A stretch of 64,000 nt of DNA from Mycobacterium sp. GA-1285. Lineage in GTDB: Bacteria > Actinomycetota > Actinomycetes > Mycobacteriales > Mycobacteriaceae. The number at the start of each line of letters is the position of its first letter. The stretch's first letter is position 1. Under the pieces are notes generated by a model, which was not told where the DNA came from, ran no database searches, and saw only the letters and a program-made list of their open reading frames with translations. The DNA lies in contig NZ_LQIS01000001.1 of assembly GCF_001499905.1 (NCBI RefSeq), positions 1 to 64,000 on the forward strand. The letters are read 5' to 3'. Both the position numbers and the translations under genes were made by a program. Of this stretch, positions 34,241 through 42,525 are shown piece by piece.

Positions 34241-34759
34241 TCACGAATCATGCCGGTCAGATGGATCGGAGCCCCTCGCCGAGACGTAGCTCTCGACGAT
34301 GACATCGATGCTCTGGTCCACGTAGATGTCGACGCCGTTCTCATCGGGTTCCAGCGGTTCAAGCGTTTGGAATTGAGAAGTCAGCAGCGATGCCGGCATG
34401 AAGTGACCGGGCCGGCTGGCTTGACGCTTTGCGATGACTTCGGGGGTGCCGACCAGATGCAGCAGTTCCACTTCGGGACAGTGGCGGCGCAATTGATCGC
34501 GATACTTGCGCTTGAGCGCCGAACAACTCATCACCCCGCCGGTTACGCGGTGTGCTGCCAACCACTCCCCGATGGCCTCGAGCCAGGGATAGCGGTCGTC
34601 GTCATCGAGCGCCTCACCGGCGGTCATCTTCGCGATGTTGGCGGGCGGATGGAAGTCGTCGGCGTCGGCGAACGGGACACGGAGGCGCTGGGCGAGGGCG
34701 GCGCCCACAGTCGACTTCCCGGAGCCCGAAACCCCCATGACGACGATTGGTGACGCCAT
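34241..34759 (-). CDS. gntK: Gluconokinase
   Basis: 172 residues. The P-loop GVSGSGKST occupies residues 9-17, then FADADDFHPPANIAKM and the CSALKRKYRDQLR segment typical of thermoresistant-type gluconokinase. RPGHFMPASLLTSQFQTLEP follows near residue 130. It phosphorylates gluconate to 6-phosphogluconate for the pentose phosphate pathway. The ATG at 34759 was chosen because GGAGGA lies just upstream; a GTG at 34768 would sit inside that site. Confidence 0.93.
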   Translation of the reverse strand: MASPIVVMGVSGSGKSTVGAALAQRLRVPFADADDFHPPANIAKMTAGEALDDDDRYPWLEAIGEWLAAHRVTGGVMSCSALKRKYRDQLRRHCPEVELLHLVGTPEVIAKRQASRPGHFMPASLLTSQFQTLEPLEPDENGVDIYVDQSIDVIVESYVSARGSDPSDRHDS

Positions 34760-34785
34760 TTCCTCCACCTACCCAGTTGTGTATG

Positions 34786-34847
34786 GCATCACACAGCATG
34801 CCTTAATAGGCATACGATTGCAATAGCATCACATAATGATATGCCTT
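34786..34847. promoter_or_regulatory. Repeated operator-like sites between gntK and gntR
   Basis: GCATCACA occurs at 34786-34793 and 34826-34833, each followed by ATGCCTT (34798-34804 and 34841-34847). ATGCCT at 34798-34803 also pairs with AGGCAT at 34808-34813 around a four-base centre. The stretch is markedly AT-rich and sits between divergent starts, as expected for GntR sites and promoters. Confidence 0.6.
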
Positions 34848-34882
34848 TATATCGATTGCCGAGCGTATGAAACGATGTACCC

Positions 34883-35602
34883 GTGGCGTCTCAACCAATC
34901 GTCGGCGCGCTACATGGCAACCTGCTCGAGGCGCTGGGCACGGCGATCGTCTCCGGTGAGTATCCCGCCGGGCAGGTGTTGACCCTCGACGGCGTGAGCG
35001 CGCGACACGGGGTGTCACGCAGCGTCGCACGCGAGGCGATCCGGGTGCTCGAATCGATGGGCATGGTGGAGTCGCGACGACGGGTCGGCATCACCGTCCA
35101 GCCGTCGCAGAAGTGGAATGTGTTCGACCCCAGGCTGATTCGATGGCGGCTGGAGGCCGGCGACCGGGCCGCCCAACTGCTCTCGCTGTCCGAACTGCGC
35201 CGGGGATTCGAGCCGGCGGCGGCCGCTCTGGCCGCGCGGCGGGCCGGTCCGGAACAGTGCCGCGTCATGGCGGCCGCCGTTTCGGACATGGTCGTGCACG
35301 GCCGGGCCGGCGACCTCGAGGCCTACCTGGAGGCCGACAAGCTGTTTCATCGGACCATGCTGGAGGCCAGCGGCAACGAGATGTTCCGTGCGCTGGACGG
35401 CGTGGTCGCCGAGGTGCTCGCCGGACGGACGCATCACGGGATGATGCCCTCGACGCCGAACCCGGCGGCGATCAACCTGCACGACGAGGTGGCGCGTGCC
35501 ATCAGGATGCGTGACGAGGCGGGGGCCGAACACGCCATGCGGGCCATCATCGACGAGGCCAGTTCGGCGGTGTCTGGGGACGACGGCGCTGACCCGTCGT
35601 GA
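34883..35602 (+). CDS. GntR-family (FadR subfamily) regulator
   Basis: 239 residues. The N-terminal winged helix (about 10-75) has GQVLTLDGVSARHGVSRSVA and AREAIRVLESMGMVESRRR. A C-terminal FCD ligand domain has EADKLFHRTMLEASGNEMF and HDEVARAIRMRDEAGAEHAM, whose Asp/His positions usually bind a metal. It is divergent from gntK-gntP and probably represses them until gluconate or a phosphorylated form is present. GTG start at 34883. Confidence 0.9.
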   Translation: MASQPIVGALHGNLLEALGTAIVSGEYPAGQVLTLDGVSARHGVSRSVAREAIRVLESMGMVESRRRVGITVQPSQKWNVFDPRLIRWRLEAGDRAAQLLSLSELRRGFEPAAAALAARRAGPEQCRVMAAAVSDMVVHGRAGDLEAYLEADKLFHRTMLEASGNEMFRALDGVVAEVLAGRTHHGMMPSTPNPAAINLHDEVARAIRMRDEAGAEHAMRAIIDEASSAVSGDDGADPS

Positions 35603-35648
35603 TCGGGCCGCGGCGAGTGGGCGCCGAGGTCAGTGGTTAACTGCCGAG

Positions 35649-36533
35649 GTGGACAGGCAACCATCGTTGGCGCGCCGATTCTTCGATCGACTCGAACCCG
35701 TGCACGCCGTCACCTACTTCGCCCCGGAAGCTCGCGCCGCCCTCGACAGCCTTGGGTACAAGGGGTTTTGGATGGGTTACTTCGCGGCCAGGTCGGCACC
35801 GCTCGGCGAGGTGGCGCCCGAAGTGGTGACGGCGACGTTCTACAACTTCGCCCCACATCGGGTGGCCAAGGCTCTTCCGGCTGCGTGGCAGGTGGCTCCG
35901 CCGGCCGACGCGCTGCGCATCCGACTGGAGTCGGCCGTGGCCGCGCTCGAGCGGTACGGCGTCGGGCACGGCGATGATGTGTCGACTGCCGCGGACCTGC
36001 TCGCTGACGTGGCCAGCAACGCCGCGCTGGATGGTCGACCCCTGTTCGCCGCCAATGCGGCACTGCCCTGGCCGGACGAACCGTTGGCGAAGCTCTGGCA
36101 CGCCACCACCCTGCTGCGTGAACAGCGCGGCGACGGTCACGTCGCGGTGCTCGTCAGTCATGGGATCTCTGGTCGCGAGAGCAATATTCTGCACGCCGCT
36201 GCGGGCCGCGTGCCCAAGGAGATGATCATGCGCAGCCGCGACTATGCCGTCGAAGAGTGGGATCTGTACTGGGACCGGCTCGCCGAGCGCGGACTGCTCG
36301 ACGGCGACGGGCTCACCGACACCGGCCGCGACCTCAAGCAGCGAATCGAGAACAGCACCGACAGGCTCGCGCTGCAGGTGCTCGACGCGTTGAGCGACAG
36401 CGAGATCGAGACGTTGTTTCGCACGTTGACCCCGATCACCCGCACGGTCGTCGGCGGCGGTGACCTCCCCGTCGCGACGCCGATGGGCTTGAACCGCGCC
36501 GACCTCGGCGATGACAGCGCCCACCTGACCTGA
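35649..36533 (+). CDS. SCO6745-type helical protein
   Basis: 294 residues, mostly helical, no signal peptide. ARRFFDRLEPVHAVTYFAPE at the start, GYKGFWMGYFAARSAPLG near 38, FYNFAPHRV near 65, and VLVSHGISGRESNILHAAAG in the middle match a conserved actinobacterial family known from SCO6745, of unknown function. The second half has a MarR-like wing (EEWDLYWDRLAERGLLDGDG, TDTGRDLKQRIENSTDRLA), so it might bind DNA. GTG start at 35649. Confidence 0.75.
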   Translation: MDRQPSLARRFFDRLEPVHAVTYFAPEARAALDSLGYKGFWMGYFAARSAPLGEVAPEVVTATFYNFAPHRVAKALPAAWQVAPPADALRIRLESAVAALERYGVGHGDDVSTAADLLADVASNAALDGRPLFAANAALPWPDEPLAKLWHATTLLREQRGDGHVAVLVSHGISGRESNILHAAAGRVPKEMIMRSRDYAVEEWDLYWDRLAERGLLDGDGLTDTGRDLKQRIENSTDRLALQVLDALSDSEIETLFRTLTPITRTVVGGGDLPVATPMGLNRADLGDDSAHLT

Positions 36534-36539
36534 CAATTC

Positions 36540-36609
36540 GTGCCGCGAGCGTGCGTGTCTGCACACGACTCGCCGCGCCATGACAGCAATTTGCGCACGC
36601 TCACGGCAC
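36540..36609. repeat. Dispersed palindromic element, copy A
   Basis: Terminal arms 36540-36555 and 36594-36609 match at 15 of 16 positions. The inner sequence includes GTCTGCACACGACTCGCCGC. It fills the gap between the SCO6745-type gene and ynfA-like gene. It shares its core with copies B, C, D1 and D2. Confidence 0.7.
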
Positions 36610-36622
36610 GCTGAGTGACGTG

Positions 36623-36949
36623 ATGGTGCTCAAATCGGTGGTTCTGTTCGTCCTCGCCGCGCTGCTCGAGATCGGCGGCGCGTGGCTGGTATGGCAGGGC
36701 GTGCGCGAGCACCGCGGCTGGTGGTCGATCGGTGCGGGGGTGATGGCGCTCGGCGCTTACGGTTTCGTCGCGGCGTTTCAGCCCGATGCCCACTTCGGCC
36801 GGGTGCTGGCGGCGTACGGCGGGGTCTTCATCGCCGGCTCACTCGCGTGGGGAATGATCGCCGACGGCTTTCGGCCCGATCGTTGGGACGTCACCGGGGC
36901 GCTGATCTGTCTGGCCGGGGTCGGTCTGATCATGTACGCCCCGCGATGA
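36623..36949 (+). CDS. YnfA family small membrane protein
   Basis: 108 residues with four transmembrane helices. Conserved family segments: [41 protein letters not shown] and [20 protein letters not shown]. YnfA/UPF0060 proteins resemble small multidrug transporters in topology; their substrates are unknown. The ATG at 36623 follows a possible GTG at 36620. Confidence 0.9.
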   Translation: MVLKSVVLFVLAALLEIGGAWLVWQGVREHRGWWSIGAGVMALGAYGFVAAFQPDAHFGRVLAAYGGVFIAGSLAWGMIADGFRPDRWDVTGALICLAGVGLIMYAPR

Positions 36950-36956
36950 CGCACCC

Positions 36957-37028
36957 TCGGTGCGCCGCGAGCGTGCGTGACGCGCTGAGATCGTGCGGCA
37001 TGTCGTGTGGCGACACGCACTGGCTCGC
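36957..37028. repeat. Dispersed palindromic element, copy B
   Basis: Read on the minus strand this copy aligns well with copy A (GTGCGTGTCGCCACACGACA in the centre, CGCACGCTCGCGGC at the end), although its own arms are imperfect. It sits between convergent genes and could also act as a terminator. Confidence 0.6.
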
Positions 37029-37048
37029 ACAACAAGAGAGGGCGATGG

Positions 37049-39004
37049 CTAGGGCTGGTTGCGGTTCCACTCCAGCCAGCCCACGCCCTTGCGGCCGTCG
37101 GCGGTCGTGACCGTCGCCCATGCACGCGGGAAGTGGCTGATCCGGCCGTCGGGTGAGGTCAGCAGCACCGGCGCATGGCCGCGCACCTCGGCCGTGACGG
37201 TGACGTCGCCGGGCGCCAGTGTCAGCGTCGTCTGCACCGGTAACGCATTGTCGGCGAACGTTTCTCGCGCGGTGACGGTTTGCAGTTCGATCAGCGGTTC
37301 GCCGGGCGGTTGCACGTAACCGATACCGAGCGGTGGGGCGCCGGGGATGCGGATGTCGACGCCGTGCAGGTGGGTGCCGTCGTCGAGGTGCAGCGCGCTC
37401 CACACCCAGTCCATCCCCCACCAGTCGCGTACACCCCAGGAGTGGTCGCGCTGGCCCGGAACATCGGTGAACGTGAACTCGCGACCGTCGACGGATACCG
37501 TGCCCGACACCGAGCACGGAATCTCGTAGCGCGGCGTCAGCCGGTACAGATACGGCGTGCCGGTGGTGGTCCATTCGAGTTCCATCGACACGTCGACCGG
37601 CCGTCCGGATTCGTTGCGCAGCAGTCCGGCCGGATCGTCGTACGCCTGACCGCGGCCGCGCATCGTGACGCGGTAGGTCTTGAGCGGTTCGGTGGCAGTC
37701 AGGGTCAGTTCGATCGCGCCGGTGTCTTCGAAGTCGAGCAGCGCGTAGGTCGGGATGCCCGGACCGCACACCAGACCGTTGACCCAGGACGTCTTCAGGT
37801 TCGGGTACAGCCCGAGTCGTACCCAGCCGCCGATGTCCTGCCGAGGATCGACGAAGTCGTAGTACCAGCTTTCGTTCCACAGCGGCTCGTCACCCGGGGG
37901 GTGTTCGCCTTCGTCGTCGGCCGCAGGCGTAAGGGGTTCAGGCGCAACGGGTTCCGGTAGCACGCCGAGCCCGTCGACGTCGAGCACATGCTCGCAGTGG
38001 CGTTGCAGCATCGTCATGAACATCTCGTCGCCGCGCTCGGTCCGCTCCACGAGCATCGACGAGATGATGGCCATCATCACGCCACCGAAGGTCTGCCTGC
38101 GCACCCCGTCACGCACATCGTCGATGCTGACCGGCGCGTCGGGCCCGAGCGCCCGGTGGTAGGCGTTCAGCAGCGCGTCGTAGTGCTCGCGGCGCGCCTC
38201 GACAGGCAGCGCACACCCCATGAAGTACGCGACGTCCGTCATCGCCGGGCCCCATGTGACCGTCTGCCAATCCACCACGGTCAGCGGCCGATCGGCGCCC
38301 GGCTGCCCGAACAGCATGTTGTCGAGCCGGTAATCGCCGTGCACGAGTCCCTTGATCCGATCGGGCGCGGACTCGGCGGCCAGGTATGCGTCGAAGCTCG
38401 CGATCAGTCGCTCGCATACGTCACGGTGCGCGGGCGCGATCTTGTCGGCATAGCGCTCGGCGAAGCCCGCATACAACCCGGCGATCAGTGCCTGGTTGAC
38501 CGGTGCCTCCCGGTTGAGCCACTCGGCGCTCGCGACTGCTGAATCCCCAAGCAACTGTCCATGTAGTCTGCCGAGCTCGGACAGCGCCAGTATGGCCTGT
38601 TCGGTTGAGGCGCCGCGGATTTCGTCGCCGACGATCGCAGGGCCTGCATCACCGAGCAACAGATGGAAGGCGCCGGTCTCGGGGTTGAACGCCGACGAGA
38701 AGCACGGGGCCACCGGTCCCCCGATCCGCGGCGCGATGTCGGTGTAGAACCGCACCTCGCGTTCGTAGAGGCCCAGCGCCAGACCGGTCTGCCTGCTGAC
38801 CGGGTCGGTGGCCGCCACCTTGAGCACCACGGTCGCTGGGCCGGTGTCGTCACCCGAGTACTCCAGCGCGACCCGGTAGCACTCGCTCATCTGGCCGGTC
38901 CCGATGCGCTCATAGGAGAAGTCGACAACCGGCGAGCCGATCGCAGACGTCAGCCACTCGGCGCTCAGTTCTGCGGGACGCTCGACGACGTTGATGGTGG
39001 ACAC
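37049..39004 (-). CDS. APH-type phosphotransferase fused to a lipocalin/AttH-like domain
   Basis: 651 residues in two parts. Residues 1-350 form an aminoglycoside-phosphotransferase-like kinase: the Brenner motif LVHGDYRLDNML near 213 and the Mg-binding VVDWQTVTWGP near 240. From residue 375 a beta-rich domain follows (WNESWYYDFVDPRQDIGGW, then FTDVPGQRDHSWGVRDWWGM), resembling AttH/hydroxyneurosporene-synthase or DUF7064/7065-type lipid-binding domains. A Pro/Glu/Asp-rich linker (350-375) joins them. The substrate is unknown; perhaps a hydroxylated lipid or steroid. It lies 44 bases downstream of lipT on the same strand. Confidence 0.85.
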   Translation of the reverse strand: MSTINVVERPAELSAEWLTSAIGSPVVDFSYERIGTGQMSECYRVALEYSGDDTGPATVVLKVAATDPVSRQTGLALGLYEREVRFYTDIAPRIGGPVAPCFSSAFNPETGAFHLLLGDAGPAIVGDEIRGASTEQAILALSELGRLHGQLLGDSAVASAEWLNREAPVNQALIAGLYAGFAERYADKIAPAHRDVCERLIASFDAYLAAESAPDRIKGLVHGDYRLDNMLFGQPGADRPLTVVDWQTVTWGPAMTDVAYFMGCALPVEARREHYDALLNAYHRALGPDAPVSIDDVRDGVRRQTFGGVMMAIISSMLVERTERGDEMFMTMLQRHCEHVLDVDGLGVLPEPVAPEPLTPAADDEGEHPPGDEPLWNESWYYDFVDPRQDIGGWVRLGLYPNLKTSWVNGLVCGPGIPTYALLDFEDTGAIELTLTATEPLKTYRVTMRGRGQAYDDPAGLLRNESGRPVDVSMELEWTTTGTPYLYRLTPRYEIPCSVSGTVSVDGREFTFTDVPGQRDHSWGVRDWWGMDWVWSALHLDDGTHLHGVDIRIPGAPPLGIGYVQPPGEPLIELQTVTARETFADNALPVQTTLTLAPGDVTVTAEVRGHAPVLLTSPDGRISHFPRAWATVTTADGRKGVGWLEWNRNQP

Positions 39005-39048
39005 TCGTCACCTCCGTGTGACATGTCGTGGTGGCTGCGGTGAAACCG

Positions 39049-40557
39049 TTAACGCGAGACCAGCGAGAAGTTTTCCCACGCCTGCCTGCGGGCGGCGTGC
39101 GGGTCGAACTCGATGCGCGGGCGCTGATCGAACACTCGGACCGCGCGATCCGCGCCGGTGTAGGCGGGCCAGTCGGCGCCGGGCACACCGCTGCGGGCGA
39201 ATTCGCGCCAGCGGCGTTGGACGTCATCGCTGACGCGCAGGGCGCTTCGGCGGTCGCCGGCCGCGGTGAGCAGACGCCCGAACCCGGTGCGGTACACGTC
39301 GAATACCGCCAGTAGCTCGGTGGCGTGTGTGGCGCCGAGTCCCGACCAGCGCAACGGGCGCGGCGCGTAGTCGTAGCGGTACAGATACGTCGGCGCATGG
39401 CGACTGTGCGCCTCGGCGATCTGCCAGGCGGCCGAGCCGAACGCGAAGTCACTGCCGAACTGGATACACGCCTTCTGGTGCGGATAACCCGGGTACGCCG
39501 CGGTGATACGTTCGCGCTCTTCGGGTTCCACACCTGCGAGCAACCGCTCGATCATCGGCTCCGACATCGGCAGCAGCTTGAGAAAGCGCCCGAACAGGTT
39601 GGCCTCCTCGGCGTTCGTTCCGACGATCAGCGGAACGCGGTGCGCCCTGCCGCTGCGCATGGCCTCCACCGGATCGTCGGGCAGATACTCGGTTCCACTC
39701 GTCGGGCCCGCGGCGAAGGCGCCGAGCATCTCGCGCTGGCCGTGCTTGACGAGCCGTTCGAACGCGTGGACCAGTTCAGCGGGACGGGCCGCCATCACCG
39801 CGGCGGCGCCGTCGCCCTCCCTCGTACCCAGCAGCGCCGCAAATCGCGACGCGTAGTCAGCCGCGACGTCCGGGGTGCGCACCATCCCCGCCGCCGGAGA
39901 CTCCGAGATCGCCTTGGCGAAAAGGTCTTTGGCGGCAGGCACCGCCAGCAGCGTGGCCACGGCATGCGCTCCGGCGCTCTCACCGAAGATCGTGACGTTC
40001 TCGGGATCGCCGCCGAACACCGCGATGTTCTCGCGTATCCAGCGCAGGGCCATCACCAGATCCCGCAGATACAGGTTGTCGTCGATCGTGACGTCCCGGT
40101 TCGACAACGACGACAGGTCCAGACACCCCAGTGCGCCCAGCCGGTAGTTGACCGATACGTACACACAGCCCTTGCGGGCCAGCGCCGCACCGTCGTAGAT
40201 CGGCGTGGCCGAGGTTCCCATGAAATACCCGCCGCCATGGATGAAGACCATCACCGGCAGCGCGGCGTCATGCCGCTTCTTCGGGCTCACGACGTTCAGG
40301 GTCAGGCAGTCCTCGCTCATCGGTTGGTACCTGCCCGGCGCGAGCATCGTGTACATGCGTTGCTGAGGCGCGCAGTTGCCGTATCCGTGGCAGTAGCGGA
40401 CGCCGCGCCACGGCTGCACCGGCTGGGGTGCGCGCAGGCGCAGCGGACCCACCGGCGGGCGCGCGTACGGGATTCCGCGCCAGCGGTGCACGCCGTCGCG
40501 GGTGAAGCCCTCGATCGTCCCGGATGCGATGATCGCGCGGACGGTGTGTTCGTGCAT
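39049..40557 (-). CDS. lipT: Type B carboxylesterase (LipT-like)
   Basis: 502 residues. RWRGIPYARPPVGPLRLRAP at the start, the oxyanion HGGGY near 105, the nucleophile in FGESAGAHAV near 190, and His in THATELLAVFD near 400. These are typical of the COesterase family. It is followed in the opposite direction by a lipoprotein gene, the same lipT-lppI neighbourhood as Rv2045c-Rv2046 of M. tuberculosis as I recall, which supports the name. The ATG at 40557 is preferred over the GTG at 40560. Divergent from lppI with 72 bases between starts. Confidence 0.88.
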   Translation of the reverse strand: MHEHTVRAIIASGTIEGFTRDGVHRWRGIPYARPPVGPLRLRAPQPVQPWRGVRYCHGYGNCAPQQRMYTMLAPGRYQPMSEDCLTLNVVSPKKRHDAALPVMVFIHGGGYFMGTSATPIYDGAALARKGCVYVSVNYRLGALGCLDLSSLSNRDVTIDDNLYLRDLVMALRWIRENIAVFGGDPENVTIFGESAGAHAVATLLAVPAAKDLFAKAISESPAAGMVRTPDVAADYASRFAALLGTREGDGAAAVMAARPAELVHAFERLVKHGQREMLGAFAAGPTSGTEYLPDDPVEAMRSGRAHRVPLIVGTNAEEANLFGRFLKLLPMSEPMIERLLAGVEPEERERITAAYPGYPHQKACIQFGSDFAFGSAAWQIAEAHSRHAPTYLYRYDYAPRPLRWSGLGATHATELLAVFDVYRTGFGRLLTAAGDRRSALRVSDDVQRRWREFARSGVPGADWPAYTGADRAVRVFDQRPRIEFDPHAARRQAWENFSLVSR

Positions 40558-40629
40558 CACCCGACGTTAGCAATGCACGCCCGCCGCGCCTGGCCAGGGA
40601 TTGCGTGTCGGGCCGCTAGCCTGGCCGGT

Positions 40630-41304
40630 ATGCGAATGGCTGTGCTGATCGCGTCGGTGCTGGTAGCGGGGTGTTCGACGACGACAGGCGGACAGGCTGA
40701 ACGGATCGAACCCATTCCGCCGTCCCCGCCGGCGAGTTCTGCGACCACGACCACGACCAAACCGAAGTCGACCGGTCCCCCCGCCCCGGGCGCACCGATC
40801 GGGGACGTGGTGGCCTGGGTCGAAGCCGGTGAGCCCGCCGACGCCGCTCAGTACCACGCGGCCACGCGTGAGGGCCAGACGACAGACCTCGGGGAGGACG
40901 TCGCATTCACCACGCCGTCGGGCAAGACCAGTTGCATGACCGACAGCCAGTACGCCGACGGGGCACTTGCCTGCCTGGTGGACCTGGTCGACCCGCCGCC
41001 GCGGCCGGATGACGCCTATGGCGAGTGGAAGGGCGGCTGGGTCGACTACGACGGCACCAGCGTGACCGTCGGCTCCGTACACGGCGATCCCGGCCGGTTC
41101 ACCGCCGGCCAGGGGCCCGAACTTCCCTATGGCCGGGTGCTGTCCTTCGGCGACTACCGCTGCCGGACCGACACCGTCGGGCTGTTCTGCGTCAACTACG
41201 CCCACCAGTCCGCAGTTCGGTTCAGCGACGCCGGCATCGAACCGTTCGGCTGCCTGCAGCCGGTTGCCGCGCCACCGCAGACCGGCGAGAAGTTCAGCTG
41301 CTGA
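40630..41304 (+). CDS. lppI: Lipoprotein, LppI-like
   Basis: 224 residues. A short signal peptide MRMAVLIASVLVAGC has a lipobox (VAGC), with the lipidated Cys at residue 15. A Thr/Pro/Ser-rich linker follows (TTTTTKPKSTGPPAPGAP), then a folded region with six Cys, including SCMTD, LACLVDLVDPPPRPDDAYG, YRCRTD, LFCVN, FGCLQP and a C-terminal FSC. Function unknown. The name rests on the position beside lipT, recalled from M. tuberculosis (Rv2046). Confidence 0.8.
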   Translation: MRMAVLIASVLVAGCSTTTGGQAERIEPIPPSPPASSATTTTTKPKSTGPPAPGAPIGDVVAWVEAGEPADAAQYHAATREGQTTDLGEDVAFTTPSGKTSCMTDSQYADGALACLVDLVDPPPRPDDAYGEWKGGWVDYDGTSVTVGSVHGDPGRFTAGQGPELPYGRVLSFGDYRCRTDTVGLFCVNYAHQSAVRFSDAGIEPFGCLQPVAAPPQTGEKFSC

Positions 41305-41333
41305 CCGCGAGTTGACCGTTGTGGATCAACGAC

Positions 41334-41514
41334 GGCGGCCAACACGTCCTGCGGGATCAAACCGACAGCGCTGAGCAACTGCCACAGCACGAGCAATATC
41401 ACCGGCGACGCCAGCCGAAACACGGCTCGCTTGCGTTGCTGCCGAAGGCCTTTGACGACCCGGTCCGGCCGCGATGGGCACATTGGGTGCTGCGAGGTCT
41501 GCGGGAGCGGTCAT
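41334..41514 (-). pseudogene. Frameshifted N-terminal relic of an ABC-transporter permease (SsuC-like)
   Basis: On the minus strand, the ATG at 41514 reads MTAPADLAAPNVPIAA. After a frame change near 41470 the next frame reads KRAVFRLASPVILLVLWQLL and SAVGLIPQDVLAA. Together this looks like the cytoplasmic start and first helix of an SsuC/BPD permease. Nothing homologous follows; the sequence then runs into the lppI 3' end. The gap from 41305 to 41619 holds no other gene. The family assignment is from memory of SsuC N-termini. Confidence 0.6.
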
Positions 41515-41619
41515 GGTGATACGACGCTACGCACGGCCACGCAGAGCCAGAACGTTGCGATTCTGGGTGGCGGAAAGACGTCGATCCCGACCTCGCAGCG
41601 GACCGGGAGCGCCGAGCAG

Positions 41620-41961
41620 TCAGCGCCAGCCGTCGGCGGCTTTGGCCGCCTTCACCAACGCCTCGCACAATTGCCGCAATTCGCCGCTGTCGGCGCCTTC
41701 ATCGACCGCGAGAGCGAGGTCCTCGGCCGCGCACCGCACCTGGTAGACGCGATCGGAGAGTTCGGCGGCCTCATCCGGGGTGAGGACGACCGCGTCGGGC
41801 GCCAGCGACGTGCCCTTGATCGCGCTCCGCTGTTCGTACGCGCGTTGCCGGCACGACTGCCTGCAGTACTGTCGCCGTCTGCCCAGCCCCGCATCACCGA
41901 CCTCACGACCGCACCAACGGCAGGACTGAGGGCGTAGACGCTTCTTGATCCCGGGGGCCAC
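41620..41961 (-). CDS. Small zinc-finger-like protein (Rv2049c-like)
   Basis: 113 residues. CRWCG near residue 14 and YCRQSCRQRAYEQR near 33 give four Cys of a likely zinc site similar to CGNR-type or recombinase zinc ribbons. An acidic helical tail follows (LTPDEAAELSDRVYQVR, DSGELRQLCEALVKAAKAAD). GTG start at 41961. It lies next to rbpA, divergent, as Rv2049c does in M. tuberculosis by my recollection. Function unknown, perhaps nucleic-acid binding. Confidence 0.75.
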   Translation of the reverse strand: MAPGIKKRLRPQSCRWCGREVGDAGLGRRRQYCRQSCRQRAYEQRSAIKGTSLAPDAVVLTPDEAAELSDRVYQVRCAAEDLALAVDEGADSGELRQLCEALVKAAKAADGWR

Positions 41962-42018
41962 AGGCCAGACTGTAAACCGAGGGTCGCCGCTTTCCCGGTA
42001 TCATGGACGGTCGAGTCG

Positions 42019-42044
42019 GGAACTTCGCAGCTGGTTGCTGCGTT
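42019..42044 (+). promoter_or_regulatory. ECF-sigma-type promoter for rbpA
   Basis: GGAAC at 42019-42023 and GTT at 42042-42044 are separated by exactly 18 bases. This matches the SigR/SigH/SigE-class consensus (GGAAY, 16-20 bases, GTT). It lies 43 bases before the rbpA start. In Streptomyces rbpA belongs to the SigR regulon, which supports the call. Confidence 0.6.
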
Positions 42045-42086
42045 GAAGATCCGGACAATAACGCGCTGATCGAGGAGTGTTTGACG

Positions 42087-42422
42087 ATGGCTGATCGTGT
42101 CTTGAGGGGAAGTCGCCTCGGTGCCGTGAGCTACGAGACCGACCGCAACCACGACTTGGCGCCGCGTCAGGTCGCGCGGTACCGCACCGACAACGGCGAA
42201 GAGTTCGACGTCCCGTTCGCCGACGACGCCGAGATTCCCCACACCTGGCTGTGCCGCAACGGCATGGAGGGCACTCTGATCGAGGGTGATGCCCCCGAGC
42301 CCAAGAAGACCAAGCCGCCGCGGACGCACTGGGACATGCTGCTCGAGCGCCGGTCGATCGAGGAGCTCGAGGAACTGCTCAAGGAGCGGCTCGACATCAT
42401 CAAGACCCGCCGCCGCGGCTGA
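42087..42422 (+). CDS. rbpA: RNA polymerase-binding protein RbpA
   Basis: 111 residues, the normal length. MADRVLRGSRLGAVSYETDR, RYRTDNGEEFDVPFADDAEI and THWDMLLERRSIEELEELL are highly typical of RbpA. The protein binds sigma A/B and the core enzyme, stabilises open complexes and affects rifampicin tolerance. The C-terminal sigma-interaction domain (residues 70-111) is complete. The ATG at 42087 has CGAGGAG about 11 bases upstream. The start at 42003 in the same frame is rejected because it includes the promoter. Confidence 0.97.
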   Translation: MADRVLRGSRLGAVSYETDRNHDLAPRQVARYRTDNGEEFDVPFADDAEIPHTWLCRNGMEGTLIEGDAPEPKKTKPPRTHWDMLLERRSIEELEELLKERLDIIKTRRRG

Positions 42423-42425
42423 TCC

Positions 42426-42501
42426 CCTGCCCGCGCGAGCGACCGCTTTGTGCCACGAAAGCACGGCGTGTCGCCGTACAGACGCGGTCACTCGCGGCAG
42501 G
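42426..42501. repeat. Dispersed palindromic element, copy C
   Basis: Arms at 42426-42446 and 42484-42501 pair apart from a few mismatches. Its reverse complement follows the copy A pattern (GCCGCGAG, GTCTG, CGACACGCCG, CGCTCGCG). It lies between the convergent rbpA and ppm1 genes and may double as a terminator. Confidence 0.6.
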
Positions 42502-42525
42502 TGAGGGATGCGCGGCAGGTGAGGA

